From Liolophura sinensis (taxonomy: Eukaryota; Mollusca; Polyplacophora; Chitonida; Chitonidae), in NCBI RefSeq assembly GCF_032854445.1, contig NC_088297.1:26097915-26161914 (forward strand): a stretch of 64,000 nt of DNA. The letters are read 5' to 3'. The first letter of the stretch is position 1, and the number at the start of each line of letters is the position of its first letter. Positions 34,126-45,926 of this stretch are shown here, in pieces. The position numbers were made by a program, and so were the translations under genes. The notes beneath the pieces are model-generated. The model was given only the letters and a program-made list of their open reading frames with translations, was not told the origin of the DNA and made no database searches.

Positions 34126-35474
34126 AATTCACAAAAATGCGACTCAAAATGATGCTTTTAAGTCTATGAATGAAAGAAATTTGTATGAAAACTTACCTTT
34201 TTACTGGTAAACCATCATATTTTTGTTTTATTGACTTGTTAGTTTTAATACAGCTTGTTTTTGGGCAGTTAACAGTTTGGGAGCCCAAATGTTTGCCAGG
34301 ACCAAAGTGACTATAGATATGGCCCTGCCTCCTGACATATTTATTTGATTGTTGCCCAACCACACAAGAATTCACTTGTAAAGCAGCGCTTAGTTTGGTG
34401 GCTGCCTTTAGAGAATGTTGGACAGCACAAACAGTCACGAGGGACCCTGCCCAAGGCTGTGTTTGAACCTTGATCTCAACAAAACTGTCTTCATGGTCAG
34501 CTGCTACTCCCAATACTCCATATCCAAGAGTTCTCACTGATACTATGGTATTCAGTTTTATAAGTAGAGGAGTATGCGTAGCTTTTGGAAAGTTAATGCC
34601 ACAAAGTTAATAACAAAAGGTTAATGACAAATTTTCTCACCTGTGATGTTAAATTTTGCACTCCATATTGATGGAAGTTAAGTGGTCTTCAATAAACGGT
34701 ACACTTACCATTGCTTATCATCGACCGAGCCCCACAGACCGTGACAGCAGGGCGGTGTAACATTCAGCCCTCTCCCCCGACTAGATTAAACATGAAAAAT
34801 GGGGAGCCAAGTAACAGCTCTTAAGCATGGCAATATTGTCTTGATGAGCGATTGGTTCCCTTTTCCAGCAGTCTATAAATACTTGGAGTTGATGACCTTT
34901 TATAATAGCTAAGGTTGTCTAATCTCAGTGCAGGTTTTGAGTGACGGAAGCTATACAAGCCTACAAAAAACCTGAAAATCTGAGATTAATTTTCCATGGT
35001 CTGGGTTTTTATATGATGGTAAACAAGGATCGTTGTCCAGAAAAATTTTGGCCACATAAAATTTTCAATCCTTGCAATACAGTAGAAAAGAAGAAAAAGT
35101 CTTTTTTTATTTTCATAATAAGTGGCAGCTGGTTTCTGCTCCTGAAGAAGAAATTGGGAAGCATCTATATGGCTGTTTATGTGAGTGTTGCAGGCGTTAC
35201 AGTTTCCTGTATATAGTTAGCAGTATTTATAGATTATCTTGTCCGTGATATTTTTTGACATGCATAAAACTTTGCCAATGTGAGTTTGGTATTCCGTGGG
35301 GTTTGTTCTATTTGGAATTGTTCAGCAATGATAACATGGAAGTAAATCATAACTAAAACCATACAGAACTGATTGATTGATTTGGTTTGGTGAATTTTAA
35401 CAGAATATCTGCATTCAGGCAGTTTCAGTGTATTTCTCTGGAAATTTTGTTTCAGATCCTAAATTTTGTTTCAG
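34126..35474. other. Unique sequence, no gene supported
   Basis: The minus-strand 114-codon frame 34193-34537 is the most protein-like in composition here but has no recognisable domain and no clear exon borders. A short irregular AAAGTTAAT repeat is at 34590-34635. A 19-bp word (AAATTTTGTTTCAGATCCT) is duplicated exactly at 35442-35460 and 35461-35479. Confidence 0.4.
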
Positions 35475-35483
35475 ATCCTAAAT

Positions 35484-35729
35484 ACTACTTATTTATTGAT
35501 TATTGTTTTACACTGTACTCAGGAATATTTCAATTATATGCCAACATTATGGTGGGAGGAAACCGGGCTCGAAACCCACAACCATCCACAGGTTACTGGC
35601 AGATCTTCCCCTGAGAGAAAGCCAGCATGAGCTGGACTTGAACCCACAACAACTGCGTTTGGGGAGAGTCTCCTGCGGCAATTTGTGCCACGCTGGCGTG
35701 CTAACTCCTTCAGTCACAGAGGCCACCAT
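35484..35729 (-). mobile_element. tRNA-type SINE, near full length, minus strand, 9-bp TSD
   Basis: Inverted family order: a TTATTTATTGATT tail, TTTTACACTGTACTCAGGAA, CATTATGGTGGGAGGAAACC, CAGCATGAGCTGGACTTGAA (B-box region) and TCACAGAGGCC (head). A perfect direct repeat ATCCTAAAT flanks it at 35475-35483 and 35730-35738. The head carries several substitutions. Confidence 0.92.
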
Positions 35730-35738
35730 ATCCTAAAT

Positions 35739-36642
35739 TAAAGCGTTGGTATGTCACATACACTTTCTCTTATTTTCACTATCTCTGTCTATCTTTATTT
35801 TATTGAGAAAACTTAATGGCCTCATATGAAGACATGAAGACACCATTTCCAGGCTAAATTTCATCATTTTACCGTCTAGTATAGATTTTAAATGCTTACA
35901 AAACTACATACATGTATGTTTTGTCATGGAATATTTGTGTCAACACATTTTTCATAACTTAATAACAAAACACTAATTTTTTAGAAAGTTTTACTGGCGA
36001 GATTAAAATTTTGTATTTCATATATTGTCTTTTTATTACGAGTATTTAGTTTTTGCTTTTTTGCATACTGAATTTAGTTTGGGAATAGTGAATTGTGTTA
36101 CAGCAGTCACAACCCCGCAGGTTTTTTCAAAATGGTGTGCTAATTACATACACAAAGGAGATGTTTCTTTAACTGATAATAACACAGCAAAATCTACATG
36201 TGTGGTTATAAGGTATGTTCATTTACTGAAGTCTGAAGATATGTGTGAAGATAAGCTGATCATTTTTCATGGGATAGCATTTTCACTGAGAGTGTTTTTG
36301 TTCAAACCCTGGAGGCAGGTTGTCCCTTCACTCAGCTGTATGGTGGCCCAGGATGCCGGAAATTAATTTTGAGCTGAGAAAACATTGGACTGGCTGTCCA
36401 GTTAATCAGTGCCAGTCTGTTTTCCTTCCTCTCTGCCAAAACATTCATTTTTAGTGTCTTCTGACCATCAGAATGCAATTAAATCATGGCCCAGTGACCA
36501 GCAGACTAGAATTATAACCTGCCTCATGGTGTGGATGATATATGCCTCTCTGTCCATCTGTATGTTTGGTGCCATAAAAGTTCAGGTGTTGAGTTCATAT
36601 CAGACCACACTGGATCACTGGCTTAGTCCAGGAAAAGCTTTC
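35739..36642. other. Unique sequence, no gene supported
   Basis: A plus-strand 113-codon frame (36025-36366) and an overlapping 94-codon frame (36409-36693) running into the next array are unassigned. Confidence 0.4.
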
Positions 36643-37495
36643 TGGTCTCCATGGCTGACCAGGTTATGCAGAACCTCTGGTCTCCATGACTGACCAGGAT
36701 ATGCAGAACCTCTGGTCTCCATGACTGACCAGGTTATGCAGAACCTCTGGTCTCCATGACTGACCAGGTTATGCACAACCTCTGGTCTCCATGGCTGACC
36801 AGGTAATGCAGAACCCATGGTCTCCATGGCTGACCAGGTTATGCACAACCTCTGGTCTCCATGGCTGACCAGGTTATGCAGAACCTCTAGTCTCCATGGC
36901 TGACCAGGTTATGCAGAACCTCTGGTCTCCATCGCTGACTAGGTTATGTAGAACCTCTGGTCTCCATGACTGACCAGGTTATGCAGAACCTCTGGTCTCC
37001 ATGGCTGACCAGGTTATGCAGAACCGAACCTCTGGCCTTCATGGCTGACCAGGATATGCAGAACCTCTGGTCTCCATGGCTGACCAGGATATGCAGAACC
37101 TCTGGTCTCCATGGCTGACCAGGTCATACAGAACCTCTGGCCTCCATGGCTGACCAGGTTATACAGAACCTCTGGTCTCCATGACTGACCAGGTTATGCA
37201 GAACCTCTGGTCTCCATGGCTGACCAGGTTATGCAGAACCTCTGGTCTCCATGGCTGACCAGGTTATGCAGAACCGAACCTCTGGCCTTCATGGCTGACC
37301 AGGTTATGCAGAACCGAACCTCTGGCCTTCATGGCTGACCAGGATATGCAGAACCTCTGGTCTCCAAGGCTGACCAGGATATGCAGAACCTCTGGTCTCC
37401 ATGGCTGACCAGGTCATACAGAACCTCTGGCCTCCATGGCTGACCAGTTCATACAGAACCTCTGGTCTCCATGGCTGACCAGGGTATACAGAACC
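36643..37495. repeat. 35-bp tandem repeat with 41-bp variants, about 24 copies
   Basis: The unit is TGGTCTCCATGGCTGACCAG plus GTTATGCAGAACCTC. At about 37020, 37275 and 37315 the copies carry a 6-bp duplication (GAACCGAACC) and GGCCTTC in place of GGTCTCC; this linked variant marks units copied together. Confidence 0.96.
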
Positions 37496-37781
37496 AGTGT
37501 GGTTGCATGGCTTATTACGTCCATGTCCAAGATTGGAGGTTTATTTGTCAGGTGAATGTCGGTGGTTTTCTTCAGGTGCGTCAGTTTCCTAGATCTTCTC
37601 ATAAACGAACATGTGTAATAACTGTCCTGTAAACTGTACATGTAAGAAATCCCTGAGTACTGCTATAAACAACTAATTAAATTTGTGTAAAAAATTCATG
37701 TCTGCATTATCATACTGTAATAACATGTTGATGATGATGATTTTAGTTGTGATGACCATGCTGCTGCTGTTCATGGGGTGA
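37496..37781. other. Unique spacer between two arrays
   Basis: No gene or SINE seen. It includes GATGATGATGATTTTAG near 37730. Confidence 0.5.
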
Positions 37782-40700
37782 TTTGTGGATTGACTAGCCT
37801 AATCCATACAGGGTGTTACTTCTAACATTATCTGTCTGTTTGGCTGGCCATCCAGTTGTCATGGTAATCAGTGGGACTTGTGCTTTGTGAATTGACTAGC
37901 CTAATCCATACAGGGTATTACTTCTAACATCATCTGTCTGTTTGGCTGGCCATCCAGTTGTCATGGTAATCAGTGGGACTTGTGCTTTGTGGATGTACTA
38001 GCTTAGCTCATACAGGGTATTACTTCTAACATCATCTGTCTGTTTGGCTGGCCATCCAGTTGTCATGGTAATCAGTGGGACTTGTGCTTTGTGGATGTAC
38101 TAGCTTAGCTCATACAGGGTATTACTTCTAACATCATCTGTCTGTTTGGCTGGCCATCAAGTTGTCATGGTAATCAGTTGGACTTGTGCTTTGTGGATTG
38201 ACTAGCTTAGCTCATACAGGGTATTACTTCTAACATCATCTGTCTGTTTGGCTGCCCATCCAGTTGTCATGGTAATCAGTGAGACTTGTGCTTTGTGGAT
38301 GTACTAGCTTAGCTCGTACAGGGTATTACTTCTAACACCATCTGTCTGTCTGGCTGGCCATCCAGTTGTCATGGTAATCAGTGGGACTTGTGCTTTGTGG
38401 ATTGACTAACTTAGCTCTTACAGGGTATTACTTCTAACATCATCTGTCTGTTTGGCTGGCCATCCAGTTGTCATGGTAATCAGTTGGACTTGTACTTTGT
38501 GGATGTACTAGCTTAGCTCATACAGGGTATTACTTCTAACATCATCTGTCTGTTTGGCTGGCCATCCAGTTGTCATGGTAATCAGTGGGACTTGTGCTTT
38601 GTGGATGTACTAGCTTAGCTCATACAGGGTATTACTTCTAACATCATCTGTTTGTTTGGCTGGCCATCAAGTTGTCATGGTAATCAGTTGGACTTGTGCT
38701 TTGTGGATTGACTAGCTTAGCTCATACAGGGTATTACTTCTAACATCATCTGTCTGTTTGGCTGGCCATCCAGTTGTCATGGTAATCAGTGGGACTTGTG
38801 CTTTGTGGATGTACTAGCTTAGCTCATACAGGGTATTACTTCTAACATCATCTGTCTGTTTGGCTGGCCATCCAGTTGTCATGGTAATCAGTTGGACTTG
38901 TGCTTTGTGGATTGACTAGCTTAGCTCATACAGGATATTACTTCTAACATCATCTGTCTGTTTGGCTGGCCATCCAGTTGTCATGGTAATCAGTGGGACT
39001 TGTGCTTTGTGGATGTACTAGCTTAGCTCGTACAGGGTATTACTTCTAACACCATCTGTCTGTCTGGCTGGCCATCCAGTTGTCATGGTAATCAGTGGGA
39101 CTTGTGCTTTGTGGATTGACTAACTTAGCTCTTACAGGGTATTACTTCTAACATCATCTGTCTGTTTGGCTGGCCATCCAGTTGTCATGGTAATCAGTTG
39201 GACTTGTACTTTGTGGATGTACTAGCTTAGCTCATACAGGGTATTACTTCTAACATCATCTGTCTGTTTGGCTGGCCATCCAGTTGTCATGGTAATCAGT
39301 GGGACTTGTGCTTTGTGGATGTACTAGCTTAGCTCATACAGGGTATTACTTCTAACATCATCTGTCTGTTTGGCTGGCCATCCAGTTGTCATGGTAATCA
39401 GTGGGACTTGTGCTTTGTGGATTGACTAGCTTAGCTCGTACAGGGTATTACTTCTAACATCATCTGTCTGTTTGGCTTGCCATCCAGTTGTCATGGTAAT
39501 GAGTGGGACTTGTGCTTTGTGGATTGACTAACTTAGCTCATACAGGGTATTACTTCTAACATCATCTGTCTGTTTGGCTGGCCATCCAGTTGTCATGGTA
39601 ATCAGTGGGACTTGTACTTTGTGGATGTACTAGCTTAGCTCATACAGGGTATTACTTCTAACATCATCTGTCTGTTTGGCTGGCCATCCACTTGTCATGG
39701 TAATGAGTGGGACTTGTGCTTTGTGGATGTACTAGCTTAGCTCATACAGGGTATTACTTCTAACATCATCTGTCTGTTTGGCTGGCCATCCAGTTGTCAT
39801 GGTAATCAGTGGGACTTGTGCTTTGTGGATTGACTAGCTTAGCTCATACAGGGTATTACTTCTAACATCATTTGTCTGTTTGGCTTGCCATCCAGTTGTC
39901 ATGGTAATCAGTGGGACTTGTGCTTTGTGGATGTACTAGCTTAGCTCGTACAGGGTATTACTTCTAACATCATCTGTCTGTTTGGCTGGCCATCCAGTTG
40001 TCATGGTAATGAGTGGGACTTGTGCTTTGTGGATGTACTAGCTTAGCTCATACAGGGTATTACTTCTAACATCATCTGTCTGTTTGGCTGGCCATCAAGT
40101 TGTCATGGTAATCAGTTGGACTTGTGCTTTGTGGATTGACTAGCTTAGCTCATACAGGGTATTACTTCTAACATCATCTGTCTGTTTGGCTGGCCATCCA
40201 GTTGTCATGGTAATCAGTGGGACTTGTGCTTTGTGGATGTACTAGCTTAGCTCGTACAGGGTATTACTTCTAACATCATCTGTCTGTTTGGCTGGCCATC
40301 CAGTTGTCATGGTAATCAGTGGGACTTGTGCTTTGTGGATGTACTAGCTTAGCTGATATAGGGTATTACTTCTAACATCATCTGTCTGTTTGGCTGGCCA
40401 TCCAGTTGTCATGGTAATCAGTGGGACTTGTGCTTTATGGATTGACTAGCTTAGCTCATACAGGGTATTACTTCTAACATCATCTGTCTGTTTGGCTGGC
40501 CATCCAGTTGTCATGGTAATCACTGGGACTTGTGCTTTGTGGATTGACTAGCCTAATCCATACAGGGTATTACTTCTAACATCATCTGTCTGTTTGGCTG
40601 GCCATCCAGTTGTCATGGTAATCAGTGTGACTTGTGCTTTGTGGATGTACTAGCTTAGCTCATACAGGGTATTACTTCTAACATCATCTGTCTGTTTGGC

Positions 40701-43700
40701 TGGCCATCCAGTTGTCATGGTAATCAGTTGGACTTGTGCTTTGTGGATGTACTAGCTTAGCTCATACAGGATATTACTTCTAACATCATCTGTCTGTTTG
40801 GCTGGCCATCCAGTTGTCATGGTAATCAGTGGGACTTGTGCTTTGTGGATGTACTAGCTTAGCTCGTACAGGGTATTACTTCTAACACCATCTGTCTGTC
40901 TGGCTGGCCATCCAGTTGTCATGGTAATCAGTGGGACTTGTGCTTTGTGGATTGACTAACTTAGCTCTTACAGGGTATTACTTCTAACATCATCTGTCTG
41001 TTTGGCTGGCCATCCAGTTGTCATGGTAATCAGTTGGACTTGTACTTTGTGGATGTACTAGCTTAGCTCATACAGGGTATTACTTCTAACATCATCTGTC
41101 TGTTTGGCTGGCCATCCAGTTGTCATGGTAATCAGTGGGACTTGTGCTTTGTGGATGTACTAGCTTAGCTCATACAGGGTATTACTTCTAACATCATCTG
41201 TCTGTTTGGCTGGCCATCAAGTTGTCATGGTAATCAGTGGGACTTGTGCTTTGTGGATTGACTAGCTTAGCTCGTACAGGGTATTACTTCTAACATCATC
41301 TGTCTGTTTGGCTTGCCATCCAGTTGTCATGGTAATGAGTGGGACTTGTGCTTTGTGGATTGACTAACTTAGCTCATACAGGGTATTACTTCTAACATCA
41401 TCTGTCTGTTTGGCTGGCCATCCAGTTGTCATGGTAATCAGTGGGACTTGTACTTTGTGGATGTACTAGCTTAGCTCATACAGGGTATTACTTCTAACAT
41501 CATCTGTCTGTTTGGCTGGCCATCCAGTTGTCATGGTAATGAGTGGGACTTGTGCTTTGTGGATGTACTAGCTTAGCTCATACAGGGTATTACTTCTAAC
41601 ATCATCTGTCTGTTTGGCTGGCCATCCAGTTGTCATGGTAATCAGTGGGACTTGTGCTTTGTGGATGTACTAGCTTAGCTCATACAGGGTATTACTTCTA
41701 ACATCATCTGTCTGTTTGGCTGGCCATCAAGTTGTCATGGTAATCAGTGGGACTTGTGCTTTGTGGATTGACTAGCTTAGCTCGTACAGGGTATTACTTC
41801 TAACATCATCTGTCTGTTTGGCTTGCCATCCAGTTGTCATGGTAATGAGTGGGACTTGTGCTTTGTGGATTGACTAACTTAGCTCATACAGGGTATTACT
41901 TCTAACATCATCTGTCTGTTTGGCTGGCCATCCAGTTGTCATGGTAATCAGTGGGACTTGTACTTTGTGGATGTACTAGCTTAGCTCATACAGGGTATTA
42001 CTTCTAACATCATCTGTCTGTTTGGCTGGCCATCCACTTGTCATGGTAATGAGTGGGACTTGTGCTTTGTGGATGTACTAGCTTAGCTCATACAGGGTAT
42101 TACTTCTAACATCATCTGTCTGTTTGGCTGGCCATCCAGTTGTCATGGTAATCAGTGGGACTTGTGCTTTGTGGATTGACTAGCTTAGCTCATACAGGGT
42201 ATTACTTCTAACATCATTTGTCTGTTTGGCTTGCCATCCAGTTGTCATGGTAATCAGTGGGACTTGTGCTTTGTGGATGTACTAGCTTAGCTCGTACAGG
42301 GTATTACTTCTAACATCATCTGTCTGTTTGGCTGGCCATCCAGTTGTCATGGTAATGAGTGGGACTTGTGCTTTGTGGATGTACTAGCTTAGCTCATACA
42401 GGGTATTACTTCTAACATCATCTGTCTGTTTGGCTGGCCATCAAGTTGTCATGGTAATCAGTTGGACTTGTGCTTTGTGGATTGACTAACTTAGCTCATA
42501 CAGGGTATTACTTCTAACATCATCTGTCTGTTTGGCTGGCCATCCAGTTGTCATGGTAATCAGTTGGACTTGTACTTTGTGGATGTACTAGCTTAGCTCG
42601 TACAGGGTATTACTTCTAACATCATCTGTCTGTTTGGCTGGCCATCCAGTTGTCATGGTAATCAGTGGGACTTGTGCTTTGTGGATGTACTAGCTTAGCT
42701 GATATAGGGTATTACTTCTAACATCATCTGTCTGTTTGGCTGGCCATCCAGTTGTCATGGTAATCAGTGGGACTTGTGCTTTATGGATTGACTAGCTTAG
42801 CTCATACAGGGTATTACTTCTAACATCATCTGTCTGTTTGGCTGGCCATCCAATTGTCATGGTAATCAGTTGGACTTGTACTTTGTGGATTGACTAGCTT
42901 AGCTCATACAGGGTATTACTTCTAACATCATCTGTCTGTTTGGCTGGCCATCCAGTTGTCATGGTAATCAGTGGGACTTGTGCTTTGTGGATGTACTAAC
43001 TTAGCTCATACAGGGTATTACTTCTAACATCATCTGTCTGTTTGGCTGGCCATCCAGTTGTCATGGTAATCACTGGGACTTGTGCTTTGTGGATTGACTA
43101 GCCTAATCCATACAGGGTATTACTTCTAACATCATCTGTCTGTTTGGCTGGCCATCCAGTTGTCATGGTAATCAGTGGGACTTGTGCTTTGTGGATGTAC
43201 TAGCTTAGCTCATACAGGGTATTACTTCTAACATCATCTGTCTGTTTGGCTGGCCATCCAGTTGTCATGGTAATCAGTTGGACTTGTGCTTTGTGAATTG
43301 ACTAGCCTAATCCATACAGGGTATTACTTCTAACATCATCTGTCTGTTTGGCTGGCCATCCAGTTGTCATGGTAATCAGTGGGACTTGTGCTTTGTGAAT
43401 TGACTAGCCTAATCCATACAGGGTATTACTTCTAACATCATCTGTCTGTTTGGCTGGCCATCCAGTTGTCATGGTAATCAGTGGGACTTGGGCTTTGTGA
43501 ATTGACTAGCCTAATCCATACAGGGTATTACTTCTAACATCATCTGTCTGTTTGGCTGGCCATCCAGTTGTCATGGTAATCAGTGGGACTTGTGCTTTGT
43601 GAATTGACTAGCCTAATCCATTCAGGGTATTACTTCTAACATCATCTGTCTGTTTGGCTGGCCATCCAGTTGTCATGGTAATGAGTGGGACTTGTGCTTT

Positions 43701-43773
43701 GTGAATTGACTAGCCTAATCCATACAGGGTATTACTTCTAACATCATCTTTCTGTCTGGCTGGCCATCCAGTT
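37782..43773. repeat. 102-bp satellite array, about 59 copies
   Basis: The CAGGGT marker is at 37809, 37911, 38013 and so on to 43725: 5916 bp, exactly 58 periods with no net length change. The unit includes TGGTAATCAGTGGGACTTGT, GGATGTACTAGCTTAGCTCA, CAGGGTATTACTTCTAAC, ATCATCTGTCTGTTTGGCTG and GCCATCCAGTTGTCA. Although 102 is a multiple of 3, no long frame is open, so there is no coding explanation for the fixed length. Rare variants recur at fixed offsets of 510, 714, 1836 and 2346 bp (5, 7, 18 and 23 units), showing block duplications inside the array. Both edges carry the GACTAGCCTAATCCAT variant. Confidence 0.98.
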
Positions 43774-44423
43774 CCCTTGCTTTTTAGATCAAAAAGCCTT
43801 GAAAAACAGTAAATCATTAAAACATCAAAATCAGATAAGGTGGATATAAAGTTTTGTTTACATTACATTCTGGGATTATTTGGTGTCAGCTTGCCCTTAA
43901 ATTAGTAAATAAAATTAATGGGGTCACCGAAATTCACTTTGCAAGGTTTTAACAGATCTCTCCAGTTTCTTATTTTAAAAACCTGTTTGATTTCTTCTTT
44001 GGTTATGAGTTAAGCTGTTTCAGTCTGTGGGTCTGTCGGTCAGGCCTTGCTGGGAAGGTGAGGCTGTCAGTTAATCTTTACACATCAAGGATATCAGTCT
44101 CTCTCTCTCTCTCTCCAATTTAAAGAGCATTTGTTTCATGTCCACCAGGGTTGTCGGTTGTTCCAACGTAAAACTGAAATCTACCCACATTTGTTTTTCC
44201 CCCAGAACATATGATTTTCGTCAGGACAGCAAATGATGTTTGATGTAATGAACTAGTGTCGAAAACATTGATATCCCTGTGGTATAACTGGCGAAAGCTG
44301 GTTAACCTAATTGTTCGTTACAATTAGTGTGGATATGTTTCTACCTCATTTGCCTTCACATGTCCAGATTAGTGTACTACTGAAACAAAGTCTGTTTCAA
44401 TGAAAGTTGACATGTTGATGTGT
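43774..44423. other. Unique sequence with a short (CT)n
   Basis: A CT dinucleotide run lies at about 44097-44115. No gene or SINE seen. Confidence 0.5.
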
Positions 44424-44668
44424 TGAGTTGTTTTTCTGTGTGTAACAAGCATTGGAACTGAGTTTTGCTGTGTGTAGCAAGCATTGGAACTGACTTGTTT
44501 TGCTGTGTGTAGCAAACATTGGAATTGAGTTGTTTTGCTGTGTGTAGCAAGCATTGAAACTGACTTGTTTTGCTGTGTGTAGCAAACATTGGAACTGAGT
44601 TGTTTTGCTGTGTGTAGCAAGCAGTGGAACTGTCTTGTTTTGCTGTGTGTAGCAAGCATTGGAACTGA
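44424..44668. repeat. 35-bp tandem repeat, about 7 copies
   Basis: The unit contains GTTTTGCTGTGTGTAGCAAG and CATTGGAACTGA/CTT. The three minus-strand frames of 91-105 codons through this region are all open at once, as expected from a stop-free unit and not from a gene. Confidence 0.93.
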
Positions 44669-45060
44669 TCATGATGGAACAGCTTGTAAATCAATTTTCT
44701 TCAAACCACCATTTTGTTTATAAAAAAATTATGCTTTGGTTATAAAGGTAAAATTAAGTCATCACCCTAAGTTGCTTATGAAGTTCTAAAAATTGTTTCA
44801 CATATTTTGGTGATAATTCATATTGTAGCTTATGCATGTAGATACCAGTGAATACAACCGTAATCCATGCCAAGTTTTAGGACGTTTTTTAATGTGCAAT
44901 TCACATTTGACAGCTGGCCTACGAATGTCTGTTTTGAAGCATAGATCCATAATGATGGAGTCCTGCTGGTGATAGCAAATTGGGGTCTAAAATTTGCAAC
45001 TTTTGTGGAAAGCTGAAGTGATTAAGAAATGCAAAGCACTGCAGCCGTCTGTGTGTTCTT
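44669..45060. other. Mostly unique; part of a dispersed repeat
   Basis: TGTCTGTTTTGAAGCATAGA near 44926-44945 matches TGTCTATTTCGAGGCATAGA near 23104-23123. Nothing else recognised. Confidence 0.4.
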
Positions 45061-45246
45061 GGGGCTCTGCCAGTGTGACTGAGGGTGGTGGAGAAATGGG
45101 ATGGACTAACTGGCAGCAAATGGGGCTCCTCCAGTGTGACTGGGGGTTGTGGAGAATTGAAATGGACTGGCTGGCAGTAAATGGAGCTCCGCCAGTTTGA
45201 CCAGTGGTTGTGGAGAATTGAGATAGACTGGCTGGCAGCAAATGGT
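45061..45246. repeat. 61-bp tandem repeat, 3 copies
   Basis: Copies start at 45061, 45122 and 45183 with GGGGCTCTGCC-like words, GGTTGTGGAGAATTGA and GGACTGGCTGGCAGCAAATG. They are diverged by several substitutions each. Long minus-strand frames (138-140 codons) span it and its flanks but have no recognisable domain. Confidence 0.9.
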
Positions 45247-45479
45247 GGGCAAAACCAGTGATGAATGCCATCTACAATTAACTTTGTCAGGTCCCAGGGA
45301 AAAACTGAAAACACATGGCAAAATGAATAAGTCAAAAGCAAGTGCAGCGATTTTTTTCAGGTCTACTTCTGCGTTGTGTTTTGTAGCTACTGTGCACATG
45401 TGTGGGGGTGTATTGGGAGCTAGGGGAGTAATCATCAAAGTTGTATAACAGATGTACAACCATGTTTGATATATGAACA

Positions 45480-45720
45480 TTTGTAATGGAAGCAAACTAC
45501 ATGTACATGTAGTATGGTACACGATATTGGATACTGATTTAATTTACTCGCCTAGAACATTCCTGGCACTCTCCCATCATCACTGGTACAGCGTAAAACC
45601 CCATGCATTCATTCATATCGTCGTTCTAAACTGTTAACTGCTTCTCTCAATCTGCATACGTCCAGTCCCAATTTCTTACTTTATTTCATGCCTTAGTTCT
45701 TTGGTCATTTGTGCTGAACA
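45480..45720. repeat. Dispersed unclassified repeat, partner of 22840-23040
   Basis: Shares TACTGATTT, CGCCTAGAACAT, ACTGCTTCTCT, CTTACTTTAT and TTAGTTCTTTGG with the other copy. It is interrupted at about 45558-45612 by a segment absent from the first copy. Confidence 0.5.
45558..45612 (+). mobile_element. Short retroposon tail, (ATTC)-ended, inside a dispersed repeat
   Basis: The segment contains TACAGCGTAAAACCCCATGC and ends CATTCATTCAT. The GCGTAAAACCCCA phrase resembles the tail of the insert at 20348-20407 (GACGTTAAACCCCAAGC) but with an ATTC rather than CACT simple tail. The related copy near 22935 has no such segment at this place, giving an empty-site comparison. The TSD is at most a few bases and not secure. 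Confidence 0.5.
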
Positions 45721-45926
45721 TTTTGGTTGACACTAGTGTTTGTTTTGATGTCTTGTGAGATCAAGATGAGCACAAGATCATAGGGATAAACTCTGTGTCT
45801 TTGTACATAAAGTACATACAGTGTTTGTGTGGGATCATCACATATTTGTGTTGTACTTTACATCGCTGAAGCCTGGCGTTCTCTGTTGGTATAATAGTGG
45901 ATTTTTATAGTACCCAGTAGTGATGT

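Noticed and set aside
34193-34537. 114-codon minus-strand ORF as a gene
   Set aside because: Composition looks protein-like but no family, motif or exon border is recognisable, so it is only described within its stretch.
37782-43773. Repeat protein encoded by the 102-bp array (34 codons per unit)
   Set aside because: Despite a period that is a multiple of three, no long frame is open on either strand.
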